The position numbers and the translations under genes are program-made. Source: Patescibacteria group bacterium (GTDB lineage Bacteria > Patescibacteriota > Gracilibacteria > UM-FILTER-43-11). From it: 18,160 nt of DNA. Each line of letters opens with the position of its first letter. The first letter of the stretch is position 1. This document shows, in pieces, positions 8,576 through 15,066 of this stretch. Under the pieces are notes generated by a model. That model ran no database searches. It was given only the letters and a program-made list of their open reading frames with translations, and had not been told where the DNA came from. Location of the stretch: positions 1-18,160 of the forward strand of contig JAJDCE010000148.1 of NCBI GenBank assembly GCA_029260985.1, in the 5' to 3' direction.

Positions 8576-9754
8576 ATGTTAAATGTTCAAAACCTTTCCG
8601 GTAATACTGACCCTGATGCTACTGACAAAGCTGAAATTTCTGCTCAGGCAGCACCTGTTGTTGCTCCTGATGTAACTGCTGCACCTACAGAAGTCGCTGT
8701 ATCGGGTCAACGAATCAGTTTAGACCAATTGATTAACTTATGTGTTGAGCAGGAGGCTTCTGATGTTCATTTTCGTGAGGAGGGACGAGTTGCGCTTCGA
8801 GTAGGCGGTAAAATTATATTTATTGAGAATATTGACAGTCTAACTAAAGAAGAGGCTGATTCTATGATCTCGGCTATGATGCCGAATGCGAAGGAACAAA
8901 GGCAATTGGAGGATTTTAAGGAAGTTGATTTTTCTTACACCCACTCTAATGGGGTCAGTTTTCGAGTCAGTGTGTATACCCAAAGGGGGAAAATGGCGTG
9001 CGTGATGCGCATGATCACTAAAAATACACCGTCTTTGGAAGAACTTGGTGTTCCTGAAAACGTTAAGAACGTTCTTGCTCTTCGCGAGGGGCTCATTGTG
9101 ATTTGCGGAGCAGCTGGTTCTGGTAAGTCTACCACTACACAGGCGATGCTTAAATATATCAATCAGAATTTTGTAAAAAACATTGTAACGATTGAAAATC
9201 CGATTGAATATGTTTTTGAAGACGAAAAATCGATGATATCTCAGCGAGAGGTGGGCAAAGACACTATGGACGCTGAATCGGCTTTGCAATCTGTGATCCG
9301 TTTAGACGCTAATGTGGTGATGGTCAGTGATATCAATAGTATTGAAACCCTAGAACATATCCTCAATTTGGTAGAGACCGGTCATTTGGTGATTGTTTCG
9401 ATGCTCACTCGTGATGTTTCCCAAACGGTGGAACGGATGGTTAGTTTTTATCCGCCCGAGCAGCGAAAACGGGCTCAGGACAGATTGGCTAGTGATTTAG
9501 TATGTATTTTGGCTCAGGATTTAGTGGAGAGACAAGATCAGTCAGGACTTATTGCTGTATTTGAGCTTATGTTTATGAACCAGAGCATCCGTCAAACGAT
9601 TAAACGTGGTAATTTTGTACAACTTCGAACAGCCATTCAATCCTCAACAAATGAAGGAATGATCACGATGGATAATTATGCTAATGAATTGGCAAGCCAG
9701 GGGATAATTACTCAGGATAAGGCAGGGGAGTATGTTCAATTGGAGGAGGAATAG
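8576..9754 (+). CDS. PilT/PilU-like secretion ATPase with altered catalytic motifs
   Basis: Predicted 392 residues. About 45 Ala/Pro/Val-rich residues precede a PilT-type PAS-like domain (EASDVHF; Asp-box-like EVDFSYT at 116-122; RVSVYTQRG) and a RecA-like ATPase. Walker A is intact, GAAGSGKS at 178-185 with K184. The Walker B region, normally VGE(I/M)RD, reads VSDINS at 250-255: the catalytic Glu is Asp252, and the Arg and Asp are Asn254 and Ser255. The His box, normally TLHT, reads SMLT, with Leu277 in place of His. The C-terminal AIRxxIREGK / AIQ...EGMxTMD helices are conserved (SIRQTIKRGN, EGMITMD). The family powers pilus retraction; here nucleotide binding seems kept while hydrolysis is doubtful. 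The ATG is 3 nt after the upstream stop, without a Shine-Dalgarno. The family call is firm; a standard PilT role is not. Confidence 0.9.
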   Translation: MLNVQNLSGNTDPDATDKAEISAQAAPVVAPDVTAAPTEVAVSGQRISLDQLINLCVEQEASDVHFREEGRVALRVGGKIIFIENIDSLTKEEADSMISAMMPNAKEQRQLEDFKEVDFSYTHSNGVSFRVSVYTQRGKMACVMRMITKNTPSLEELGVPENVKNVLALREGLIVICGAAGSGKSTTTQAMLKYINQNFVKNIVTIENPIEYVFEDEKSMISQREVGKDTMDAESALQSVIRLDANVVMVSDINSIETLEHILNLVETGHLVIVSMLTRDVSQTVERMVSFYPPEQRKRAQDRLASDLVCILAQDLVERQDQSGLIAVFELMFMNQSIRQTIKRGNFVQLRTAIQSSTNEGMITMDNYANELASQGIITQDKAGEYVQLEEE

Positions 9755-9778
9755 CCATTATTTGCTATTTGCTAATTA

Positions 9779-9816
9779 CTATTTACTATTTTTTGTTGTG
9801 CCTAAATAGTAAATAG
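9779..9816. terminator. Bidirectional hairpin between convergent genes
   Basis: CTATTTACTATTT (9779-9791) pairs perfectly with AAATAGTAAATAG (9804-9816) over a 12-nt loop. It is A/T-rich on both sides and lies between the PilT-like gene and the minus-strand membrane protein gene, as expected for a shared terminator. The surrounding TATTTGCTAATTACTATT wording is low-complexity. Confidence 0.6.
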
Positions 9817-9835
9817 AAAGTAGAGATTAGAAAAT

Positions 9836-9860
9836 AATTGAACAAATAATTTGTTCAATT
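9836..9860. repeat. 25-bp near-perfect palindrome overlapping a stop codon
   Basis: AATTGAACAAAT (9836-9847), one central A, then ATTTGTTCAATT (9849-9860): twelve base pairs with a single unpaired centre. Its right arm contains the TGA stop (complement of 9855-9857) and the last Asn codon of the minus-strand small membrane protein. The core word TTGAACAAA recurs elsewhere in the window. Confidence 0.8.
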
Positions 9861-10055
9861 CAATAGCCAAAAGAATAGGCTAGCGATGATAGCTCCATCT
9901 AAAAAGACCGCGAAGAGGAGGAGTCCGAGAGTGATTTCCATTTTCTGACCGAAGAGATGAAAGGTTACTTTCTGATGCCTATTTTCCCAAAACTCCACTA
10001 GGTAGAGTAGGGTAAAAAGGATGACGATGAAAAATAGTATGATTTTCCAGTCCAT
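9855..10055 (-). CDS. Small two-helix membrane protein, LapA-domain-like (DUF1049)
   Basis: Predicted 66 residues. A first transmembrane helix (about 4-22, IILFFIVILFTLLYLV) is followed by a polar segment containing NRHQKVTFHLFG and a second helix (about 41-64). The layout, with an N-x-x-x-VTFHLFG beta-like strand between two helices and a Gly in the second helix (DGAII), matches the LapA/DUF1049 family of small inner-membrane proteins linked to envelope assembly. It lacks the usual cytoplasmic coiled-coil tail. The ATG (10053-10055) is 3 nt downstream of the previous gene's stop, so the two are an operon. Family assignment is by pattern only. Confidence 0.6.
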   Translation of the reverse strand: MDWKIILFFIVILFTLLYLVEFWENRHQKVTFHLFGQKMEITLGLLLFAVFLDGAIIASLFFWLLN

Positions 10056-10058
10056 TTG

Positions 10059-10439
10059 TTATTTTTTAAGGAGCCAGCTGATGATCATGTTGAAGAGAGC
10101 GATCAGGAAGCCAGCGAATACATAATAGAAGAATCCGCCCTCAACCACGATAGCAACTGATTCGAAATCGAGTATATCCAGGGCATATTCGGCAAACCAG
10201 ACTAGGAAGGTGTTGATCACAAAGATAAAGAGGCCTGCGGTGACGAGGACAAAGGGGAGTGATAGGAGCTTTAAAATCGGTTTTACGATTCCATTGAGTA
10301 GGCCGAATATGATGGCGGCGATTAAATAGCCCTTAATACCTCCTACAATCATAAAATTACCTTCCAGAATAAGGCTGATGAAGTAGAGGGCAACGGCATT
10401 AGCAACGATGTGGGCGATGATTCGTTTTAAGAGTTTCAT
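10059..10439 (-). CDS. Phage-holin-4_2 family (YvlD-like) membrane protein
   Basis: Predicted 126 residues, the usual length of this family (PF04020). Four hydrophobic segments are visible: about 8-26, 33-48, 58-82 and 100-122. The family landmarks are present: LLNGIVKPILKLLSLPFVLVTAGLF in the middle (the N-x-x-xKP-x-L-x-x-LxLP-x-x-x-x-TxGLF signature), followed by INTFLVW. Despite the name these are ordinary chromosomal inner-membrane proteins of unknown role. It is the first gene of a pair with the LapA-like gene. The upstream spacer carries a large palindrome, and a TAAAAT (complement of 10462-10467) could be its -10 element, but that is weak. Confidence 0.8.
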   Translation of the reverse strand: MKLLKRIIAHIVANAVALYFISLILEGNFMIVGGIKGYLIAAIIFGLLNGIVKPILKLLSLPFVLVTAGLFIFVINTFLVWFAEYALDILDFESVAIVVEGGFFYYVFAGFLIALFNMIISWLLKK

Positions 10440-10459
10440 ATTTTCTTGTTATCTGTTTT

Positions 10460-10532
10460 GTATTTTACCGTATTACGGTAGAGACGCAATATTTTGCGTC
10501 TCTACATTTTGCAATGGCAAAATGTAAAATAC
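10460..10532. repeat. Nested multi-hairpin palindromic element between ileS and the holin-like gene
   Basis: The outer arms GTATTTTAC (10460-10468) and GTAAAATAC (10524-10532) are exact complements. They enclose GTAGAGACGCAA (10478-10489) pairing with TTGCGTCTCTAC (10494-10505) around TATT, and TACATTTTGC (10503-10512) pairing with GCAAAATGTA (10517-10526) around AATG. TACCG/CGGTA (10466-10480) competes with the outer arm. GTAGAGACGC...GCGTCTCTAC is a word I associate with dispersed palindromes in other bacteria. No T-run follows in the ileS direction, so it is not a standard terminator. Confidence 0.8.
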
Positions 10533-10539
10533 GAAATAT

Positions 10540-13500
10540 TTATCGTTTAATTTTCACCGTTACTCCTTCATATTCGGCGAACTGGTCTGGTTTCTCGATA
10601 TCGTTTTCAAGAGAGGTGGCCAGGGTTTCGGCCTTGATGTAATCACCAAATTCCTGAATGAGTTTTTTGTCTGCATTGATCAAGGCGACTTGGATGCGAT
10701 CGTCAACTTTGTAATCAGCGGCTTTGCGCAGCTCCTGGATTTGCCTGACTAGATCACGAGCTTTCCCCTCCATTTCAAGTTTTGGGGTGAGTTTAGTGTC
10801 GAGTGCTACCAAAATACCTTCTTCAGTTTCTACATCAAAACCTTCTTTGCCCAAATAGGCTATTTCCATCTCTTCCGGTAGGAGTTCAAAGTCGAGAACC
10901 TTTAAATTTCCATTGTCCAGACGTTCAAATTTACCGCTTTTGGCTTCCTGAATGATGGTTTGAACATCTTTGCCGTATTTAGGGCCTAATAATTTGGCAT
11001 TTGGTTTGGCAATAACTGTTGCCAGCTTGCTTGGATTGTCGATTACTTCCACTTCTTTTACATTCAATTCTTCTTTGATGATATCGAGCTGATCGTTGAG
11101 TAGTTTTGAGTCGTATTGATCACCAAGAGCAACCTGTATTTTTGAGAGTGGCTGGCGGACTTTTATCTTTGTCTTAGCGCGGGCAGCTAGTCCGAGAGAT
11201 ACAATGGTTTTTGCCATAAACATTTCTTCGCTCAGGTGGGGATGTGCATCCCCACCTACTGGTGTAGGATAATCAGCTAAATGAACTGACTCTTCACCAG
11301 TCAGATTTCGGTATATCTCTTCACTGACAAACGGCATAAAAGGGGCTATGAGCTGACAGAGTGTCGTTAGAACATGATAGAGGGTTTCATAAGCCTGTTT
11401 TTTATCCCCATCATCTTCAGACTTCCAAAAGCGCCTTCGGGAACGGCGGATGTACCAGTTGGTTAAATTGTCTACAAATTTGTAGATGAGATTGCTGGCT
11501 TTCTGGAGGTCATAACTTTCCATTAGTTCCGTTTCTTGAACAATTAATTTGTTCAACTCTTGCAAAATCCATTGATCCAATTTGTTTTTCGAATTTCCAG
11601 CCTTTTTGGGTTCCCATTTATCGATATTGGCGTAGGTTACAAAAAAGCTGTAGGCGTTCCAGATGGGCAGGATGAAGTTCCTTACTACATCAGAGACTCC
11701 TTTTTCACTAAATCTCATGTCGTCTCCCATAACAACAGGTGAATTCATTAAATAATACCTTAGTGCATCAGCTCCATAATCGTGCATTACTTTGTTTGGA
11801 TCGGGGTAATTTTTGAGCCTCTTACTCATCTTTTGGCCGTCTTCGGCCAGTACAATCCCGTTCACGATCACATTCTTGAAAGATGGCTTATCAAATAGAG
11901 CGTTGGAAAGGACGTGAAGGGTGTAAAACCACCCACGGGTTTGATCTAAACCTTCCGCGATAAATTCACCTGGGAAGGTATTTTTGAATTTATCCTTATT
12001 CTCGAATGGATAATGGAATTGGGCGTAGGGCATGGAGCCGGATTCAAACCAGCAGTCTAAAACCTCTGGTACGCGTTCCATTTTTTTACCACATTCACAA
12101 TCGATGGTGAGTTTATCGACGAAATGCTTATGTAGATCTTTTACCCTTTCTCCACTGGCTTTTTCCAATTCTTCAATACTTCCCATAACCTTTGTTTCTT
12201 CACAATCATCACATCTCCAAATTGGTAATGGGGCACCCCAATATCGATTGCGGGAAACTGCCCAGTCTCTGGCGCCTTCCAGCCATTTGCCGAATCGACC
12301 GTCTTTCAAGTGATCGGGTACCCAGTTGATTTTCTGATTGGTTTTGAGAAGTTTTTCCCGCATTTGTTCCACTTTTACAAACCAGGTGGATATGGGGCGG
12401 TAAATGAGTGGTGTGTCACATCGCCAGCAGAAAGGGTAGCTGTGGTTGATAGTCTCATGTCTTACAATCTTATTTTCTTCTTTCAGTTTTTTGATGATAA
12501 GAGGATTAGCTTCAAAAACGTTTTTTTCTTCGAATTCTTTCACTTCCTCGTTGAATTTTCCTTCCGCATCAATTGGATAAGTGGCTTCTACACCTAACGC
12601 TTTTAAAGTTGCCATATCGTCTTCGCCAAAAGGGGCCATGTGAACCATTCCCGTACCGTCTTCCACGCTTACAAAATCACCAGTAGTCACGGTAAATACT
12701 TTATCTTCCGGCTTATCTTTATAATAGGGGAGTAACGGCTTGTATTTTTTACCATCAAGTTCTTTTCCTAAAAATTCTTCTTCTACCTCGTAATCATCAG
12801 GGTTTTTGTAGTAAGCGGGAATCCTATCCAGCGCCATAATGTATTTTTCTCCGCTAGTATCCTTTATTTTGGCATAAGTCAGTTCTGGCCCAACTGCTAA
12901 GGCTAAATTACTGGGGAGTGTCCACGGTGTCGTAGTCCATGCCAGTAAAAAGGTTCCCGGTTCATCTTCCAGTTCGAATTTAGCGGTGAGGGCCGGGTCT
13001 TGTTTGTCTTGATATCCCTGGTTTGTTTCAAAATTAGAAAGGGGAGTTGCACAGCGGATGCAATAGGGCACTACTTTATGGCCCTCATAAACCAAATCCT
13101 TATCCCATAAACTTTTGAATACCCACCAAATACTTTCCATGTATTCCGGGTCCATGGTTTTGTAATCATTTTCCATATCCACCCATCGTCCCATCCGCTC
13201 CACGGTTCCTTTCCATTCATCGGCGTATTTGAGGACGATTTTTCGGCAATATTCATTGAATTTATCTATACCGTATTCTTCAATATCGGTTTTATTGCCC
13301 AAATTCAGTTCTTTTTCCACCTCGTTTTCCACAGGTAGTCCATGGCAGTCCCAACCCCACTTGCGCTCTACTTTGTAGCCTCTCATGGTAAAAAAACGTG
13401 GCACCACATCTTTCAGTGTTCCCGCGAGCAAGTGGCCGTAGTGGGGGAGGCCTGTGGCAAAAGGAGGTCCATCGTAAAAAACATAATCTTTATCGTTTTT

Positions 13501-13599
13501 TTCAACAGATTTCTCGAAAGTCTTATTCTTCTTCCAGTATTTTATGATCTCTTCCTCCATTTTGGGGAAGGATTGTTTGGGATTGACGGGCTGAAACAT
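10540..13599 (-). CDS. ileS: Isoleucyl-tRNA synthetase, archaeal/eukaryote-like (IleRS2) type
   Basis: Predicted 1019 residues. It attaches isoleucine to tRNA-Ile with ATP in the cytoplasm. HYGH at 53-56 is the class I HIGH motif, in the context DGPPFATGLPHYGH, and KMSKR is at 590-594. GWDCHGLPVE and the CP1 editing domain (TTTPWTLPSN) are present, so misacylated valine can be removed. A knuckle with CWRC, CDDC and CECGKK lies between editing and catalytic halves. After the anticodon-binding helices comes a long C-terminal extension (about 850-1019, DUF5915-like) in place of the bacterial Cys4 zinc tail. These traits mark the IleRS2 class, known in several bacteria for low mupirocin sensitivity. 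An in-frame palindrome encodes residues 781-789. Upstream (13600-13680) there is no T-box and no Shine-Dalgarno; TATAGT (complement of 13635-13640) is a possible -10. Confidence 0.97.
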   Translation of the reverse strand: MFQPVNPKQSFPKMEEEIIKYWKKNKTFEKSVEKNDKDYVFYDGPPFATGLPHYGHLLAGTLKDVVPRFFTMRGYKVERKWGWDCHGLPVENEVEKELNLGNKTDIEEYGIDKFNEYCRKIVLKYADEWKGTVERMGRWVDMENDYKTMDPEYMESIWWVFKSLWDKDLVYEGHKVVPYCIRCATPLSNFETNQGYQDKQDPALTAKFELEDEPGTFLLAWTTTPWTLPSNLALAVGPELTYAKIKDTSGEKYIMALDRIPAYYKNPDDYEVEEEFLGKELDGKKYKPLLPYYKDKPEDKVFTVTTGDFVSVEDGTGMVHMAPFGEDDMATLKALGVEATYPIDAEGKFNEEVKEFEEKNVFEANPLIIKKLKEENKIVRHETINHSYPFCWRCDTPLIYRPISTWFVKVEQMREKLLKTNQKINWVPDHLKDGRFGKWLEGARDWAVSRNRYWGAPLPIWRCDDCEETKVMGSIEELEKASGERVKDLHKHFVDKLTIDCECGKKMERVPEVLDCWFESGSMPYAQFHYPFENKDKFKNTFPGEFIAEGLDQTRGWFYTLHVLSNALFDKPSFKNVIVNGIVLAEDGQKMSKRLKNYPDPNKVMHDYGADALRYYLMNSPVVMGDDMRFSEKGVSDVVRNFILPIWNAYSFFVTYANIDKWEPKKAGNSKNKLDQWILQELNKLIVQETELMESYDLQKASNLIYKFVDNLTNWYIRRSRRRFWKSEDDGDKKQAYETLYHVLTTLCQLIAPFMPFVSEEIYRNLTGEESVHLADYPTPVGGDAHPHLSEEMFMAKTIVSLGLAARAKTKIKVRQPLSKIQVALGDQYDSKLLNDQLDIIKEELNVKEVEVIDNPSKLATVIAKPNAKLLGPKYGKDVQTIIQEAKSGKFERLDNGNLKVLDFELLPEEMEIAYLGKEGFDVETEEGILVALDTKLTPKLEMEGKARDLVRQIQELRKAADYKVDDRIQVALINADKKLIQEFGDYIKAETLATSLENDIEKPDQFAEYEGVTVKIKR
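11234..11268. repeat. Perfect palindrome inside the ileS coding sequence
   Basis: AGGTGGGGATG (11234-11244) and CATCCCCACCT (11247-11257) are perfect complements with a 2-nt centre. A second hairpin, CCTAC-TGGT-GTAGG, abuts it (11255-11268). Read on the minus strand it gives PTPVGGDAHPHL, residues about 778-789, between the HLADYP motif and the SEEMFMAKTIVSLG helix, where relatives carry a short variable acidic linker. The GC-rich wording contrasts with the A/T-richer flanks. Confidence 0.75.
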
Positions 13600-13680
13600 A
13601 GTTAATAAATTTTAATTTTCGGTGATACAAAGATACTATAAAAACTCTAAAATCGAAACCTCCCATTACCCTCCTTGTCT

Positions 13681-13803
13681 GAACCGCTGATTTTCGGGAT
13701 TTTATGGATACCCTCCTGGGGCAGACCCGCACAGGATGGATTTATGGGATTATCTTGGTAATCAATCCAGTTAAATCTGTCAAATCCAGAAAATCAGCGG
13801 TTC
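13681..13803. mobile_element. MITE-like element with 15-bp inverted ends
   Basis: GAACCGCTGATTTTC (13681-13695) and GAAAATCAGCGGTTC (13789-13803) are exact inverted repeats bounding 123 bp. Subterminal GGATTT (13698-13703) and AAATCC (13782-13787) continue the pairing imperfectly, and the centre holds CCTGGGG...CACAGG. There is no room for a protein. The right arm overlaps the end of the deaminase gene and contains its TGA stop (complement of 13794-13796). Together with 13600-13680 it fills the spacer between the deaminase and ileS. I infer a non-autonomous or REP-type repeat; no target-site duplication is evident. Confidence 0.65.
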
Positions 13804-14402
13804 TGCATTTTCTTTTCTAGTTTTGCAGAAATTTTAATCGGCTGTTTATTCACTGTTGGCTGGTCCTCGCTGAATTCCACACCGTATTGGAATTTATCAT
13901 CAATAATGTCACCTTTTTTCCAGTCTTCGACCCATTCATCCACATGGAAAATCTTGTACCCACCTTCTTTAAGGGAGCAGATAACTCGTTTCAAGCCACA
14001 ATTGATCAGCATTTTTTTGCAGATAAAACAGGGGAATGCGTCCAGTACTTCAGTGCTTTCATCTCCTTCTATTTTTCCATAAATATACATATCACCGCCA
14101 AGCAATGATGTTCCTGAACGGGCAGCGTTTATAATAGTGTTTTGTTCAGCATGAACGGAGCGGCAGATTTCGTATCGATGACCAGAAGGAATCCCGAGTT
14201 GTTTGCGAAGACAAAACCCATGATCCTGAGAGCTTCTGGTTCCACGAGGTGCTCCGCAGTAACCGGTTGAAACGACTTGATCTTCTCTAATCACCACTGC
14301 GCCGATTTCGACTTTTGTGCAGGTTGAACGTTTGCAAACTGATTTGGCCAGATTTAGATAGTATTGATCTTTAGAAGGTCTTGGAAATGGGTAGTCTGAC
14401 AT
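13794..14402 (-). CDS. dCMP deaminase-family zinc nucleotide deaminase
   Basis: Predicted 202 residues. This family converts dCMP to dUMP (plus ammonia), feeding dTMP synthesis in the cytoplasm. The zinc site is complete: VHAEQN with H84 and the proton-shuttle E86, and PCFIC with C125 and C128. The fold begins at YYLNLAKSVCKRSTC, with the substrate-side GAVVIREDQVVSTGYCGAPRG. An insert between them (HGFCLRKQLGIPSGHRYEICR) holds extra Cys and His, as in dCMP deaminase/ComEB proteins with a second metal or regulatory site. The last residues, QNR, and the stop are encoded by the arm of a MITE-like repeat, so the native C-terminus may have been trimmed. It lies 12 nt after a small kinase gene, which suggests a nucleotide-salvage pair. 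Confidence 0.88.
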   Translation of the reverse strand: MSDYPFPRPSKDQYYLNLAKSVCKRSTCTKVEIGAVVIREDQVVSTGYCGAPRGTRSSQDHGFCLRKQLGIPSGHRYEICRSVHAEQNTIINAARSGTSLLGGDMYIYGKIEGDESTEVLDAFPCFICKKMLINCGLKRVICSLKEGGYKIFHVDEWVEDWKKGDIIDDKFQYGVEFSEDQPTVNKQPIKISAKLEKKMQNR

Positions 14403-14414
14403 AAGGTAATGCGG

Positions 14415-14975
14415 TTATACATTGGTTATCTGATTGTACAGCTTTTTAAACTCAGCCTCAACTTCTTCCATTGGCATTGTGTTTTCGAATACATAATCAG
14501 CCATTTCAATGCATTTCCCGACTTGCTGACCTTCTGGTGGTTCGCCTTCACCCATTTCTCTGCGTAGCTTTCGCCTAATTGATGTTTCATCGCAGGTATC
14601 ATCAGAGCGTTTGCGTGAGCAGATTCTATTGATGATCATATCTTCCGGTGCAGTGTTCGCAATTATTATAACGTCAGATTCTTTTCGTAATTCTTCTATT
14701 TCTGCCGGGTTTCTGATCCCGTCAACAACCCATTTGTCTCCGCCAGCGGATTTGATCTTTTCAAGTGATCTGAAGGCGAGTACGCCTGGTCCGTGTTTAC
14801 TTCTTAAACTTTGGCCAATGTTCATTAAATTTTCTCTTTCCTCTTTTATCCCTAGCTTTTGAGCCTCTTCGCGTATCATGTCGGAAAGGGTGATATGCTT
14901 AAAACCCCATTTTTTGAGGGCGTCGAGGACGGTGGTTTTGCCTGAGGCCATGGGGCCTGTTAGTCCGATTATCAT
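14415..14975 (-). CDS. P-loop nucleoside/nucleotide kinase-like protein
   Basis: Predicted 186 residues. It opens directly with a P-loop, IIGLTGPMASGKTT (G7, K13, T14), then LSDMIREEA as the LID-side/NMP-binding start and WVVDGIRNPAEIEELR, which resembles the DGIRNPxE motif of dephospho-CoA-kinase-like and UPF0200/archaeal nucleotide-kinase-like proteins. A basic helix pair with RKR and RRKLRREMGEGEP supplies likely phosphate-binding arginines. The C-terminus (YVFENTMPMEEVEAEFKKLY) matches the closing strand-helix of these kinases. Dephospho-CoA kinase is the closest annotated relative by look, but position directly upstream of the dCMP deaminase makes a (deoxy)nucleoside monophosphate kinase more likely; this is inference. 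No Shine-Dalgarno; the start is preceded by AAAAAACT. Confidence 0.75.
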   Translation of the reverse strand: MIIGLTGPMASGKTTVLDALKKWGFKHITLSDMIREEAQKLGIKEERENLMNIGQSLRSKHGPGVLAFRSLEKIKSAGGDKWVVDGIRNPAEIEELRKESDVIIIANTAPEDMIINRICSRKRSDDTCDETSIRRKLRREMGEGEPPEGQQVGKCIEMADYVFENTMPMEEVEAEFKKLYNQITNV

Positions 14976-15013
14976 AGTTTTTTGATATTATGGATTTACG
15001 ATACGTTTAAAAA

Positions 15014-15066
15014 TTCCAAATTACAAGTTCCAACTTACAAAAAAAACACAATGTACAAATTACAAA
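15014..15066. repeat. A/T-rich 14-bp repeat units at the end of the aminotransferase gene
   Basis: TTCCAAATTACAAG (15014-15027) is followed head to tail by TTCCAACTTACAAA (15028-15041; two differences). A related GTACAAATTACAAA sits at 15053-15066. The last unit contains the TAA stop and final Leu codon of the aminotransferase (complement of 15060-15065). With 14976-15013 it fills the spacer upstream of the kinase; CATAAT (complement of 14990-14995) could be a -10 but has no good -35 partner. Confidence 0.6.

Noticed and set aside
8840..9289. 149-codon minus-strand frame opposite the PilT-like gene
   Set aside because: Its His/Phe/Arg-rich composition is what the complement of this gene gives; the plus-strand frame has clear ATPase motifs across the same bases.
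10059..10439. Prophage holin marking a phage region
   Set aside because: The Phage_holin_4_2/YvlD family is widespread as a chromosomal membrane protein, and no other phage gene is in the window.
10460..10532. tRNA or other structured RNA gene suggested by the cloverleaf-like pairing
   Set aside because: Stem lengths do not fit a tRNA, there is no T-loop GTTCRA box, and the stems share bases, which fits palindromic DNA repeats better.
13600..13680. T-box riboswitch in the ileS leader
   Set aside because: Only 81 nt lie between the MITE-like repeat and the ATG, with no specifier hairpin, no T-box core and no terminator/antiterminator pair.
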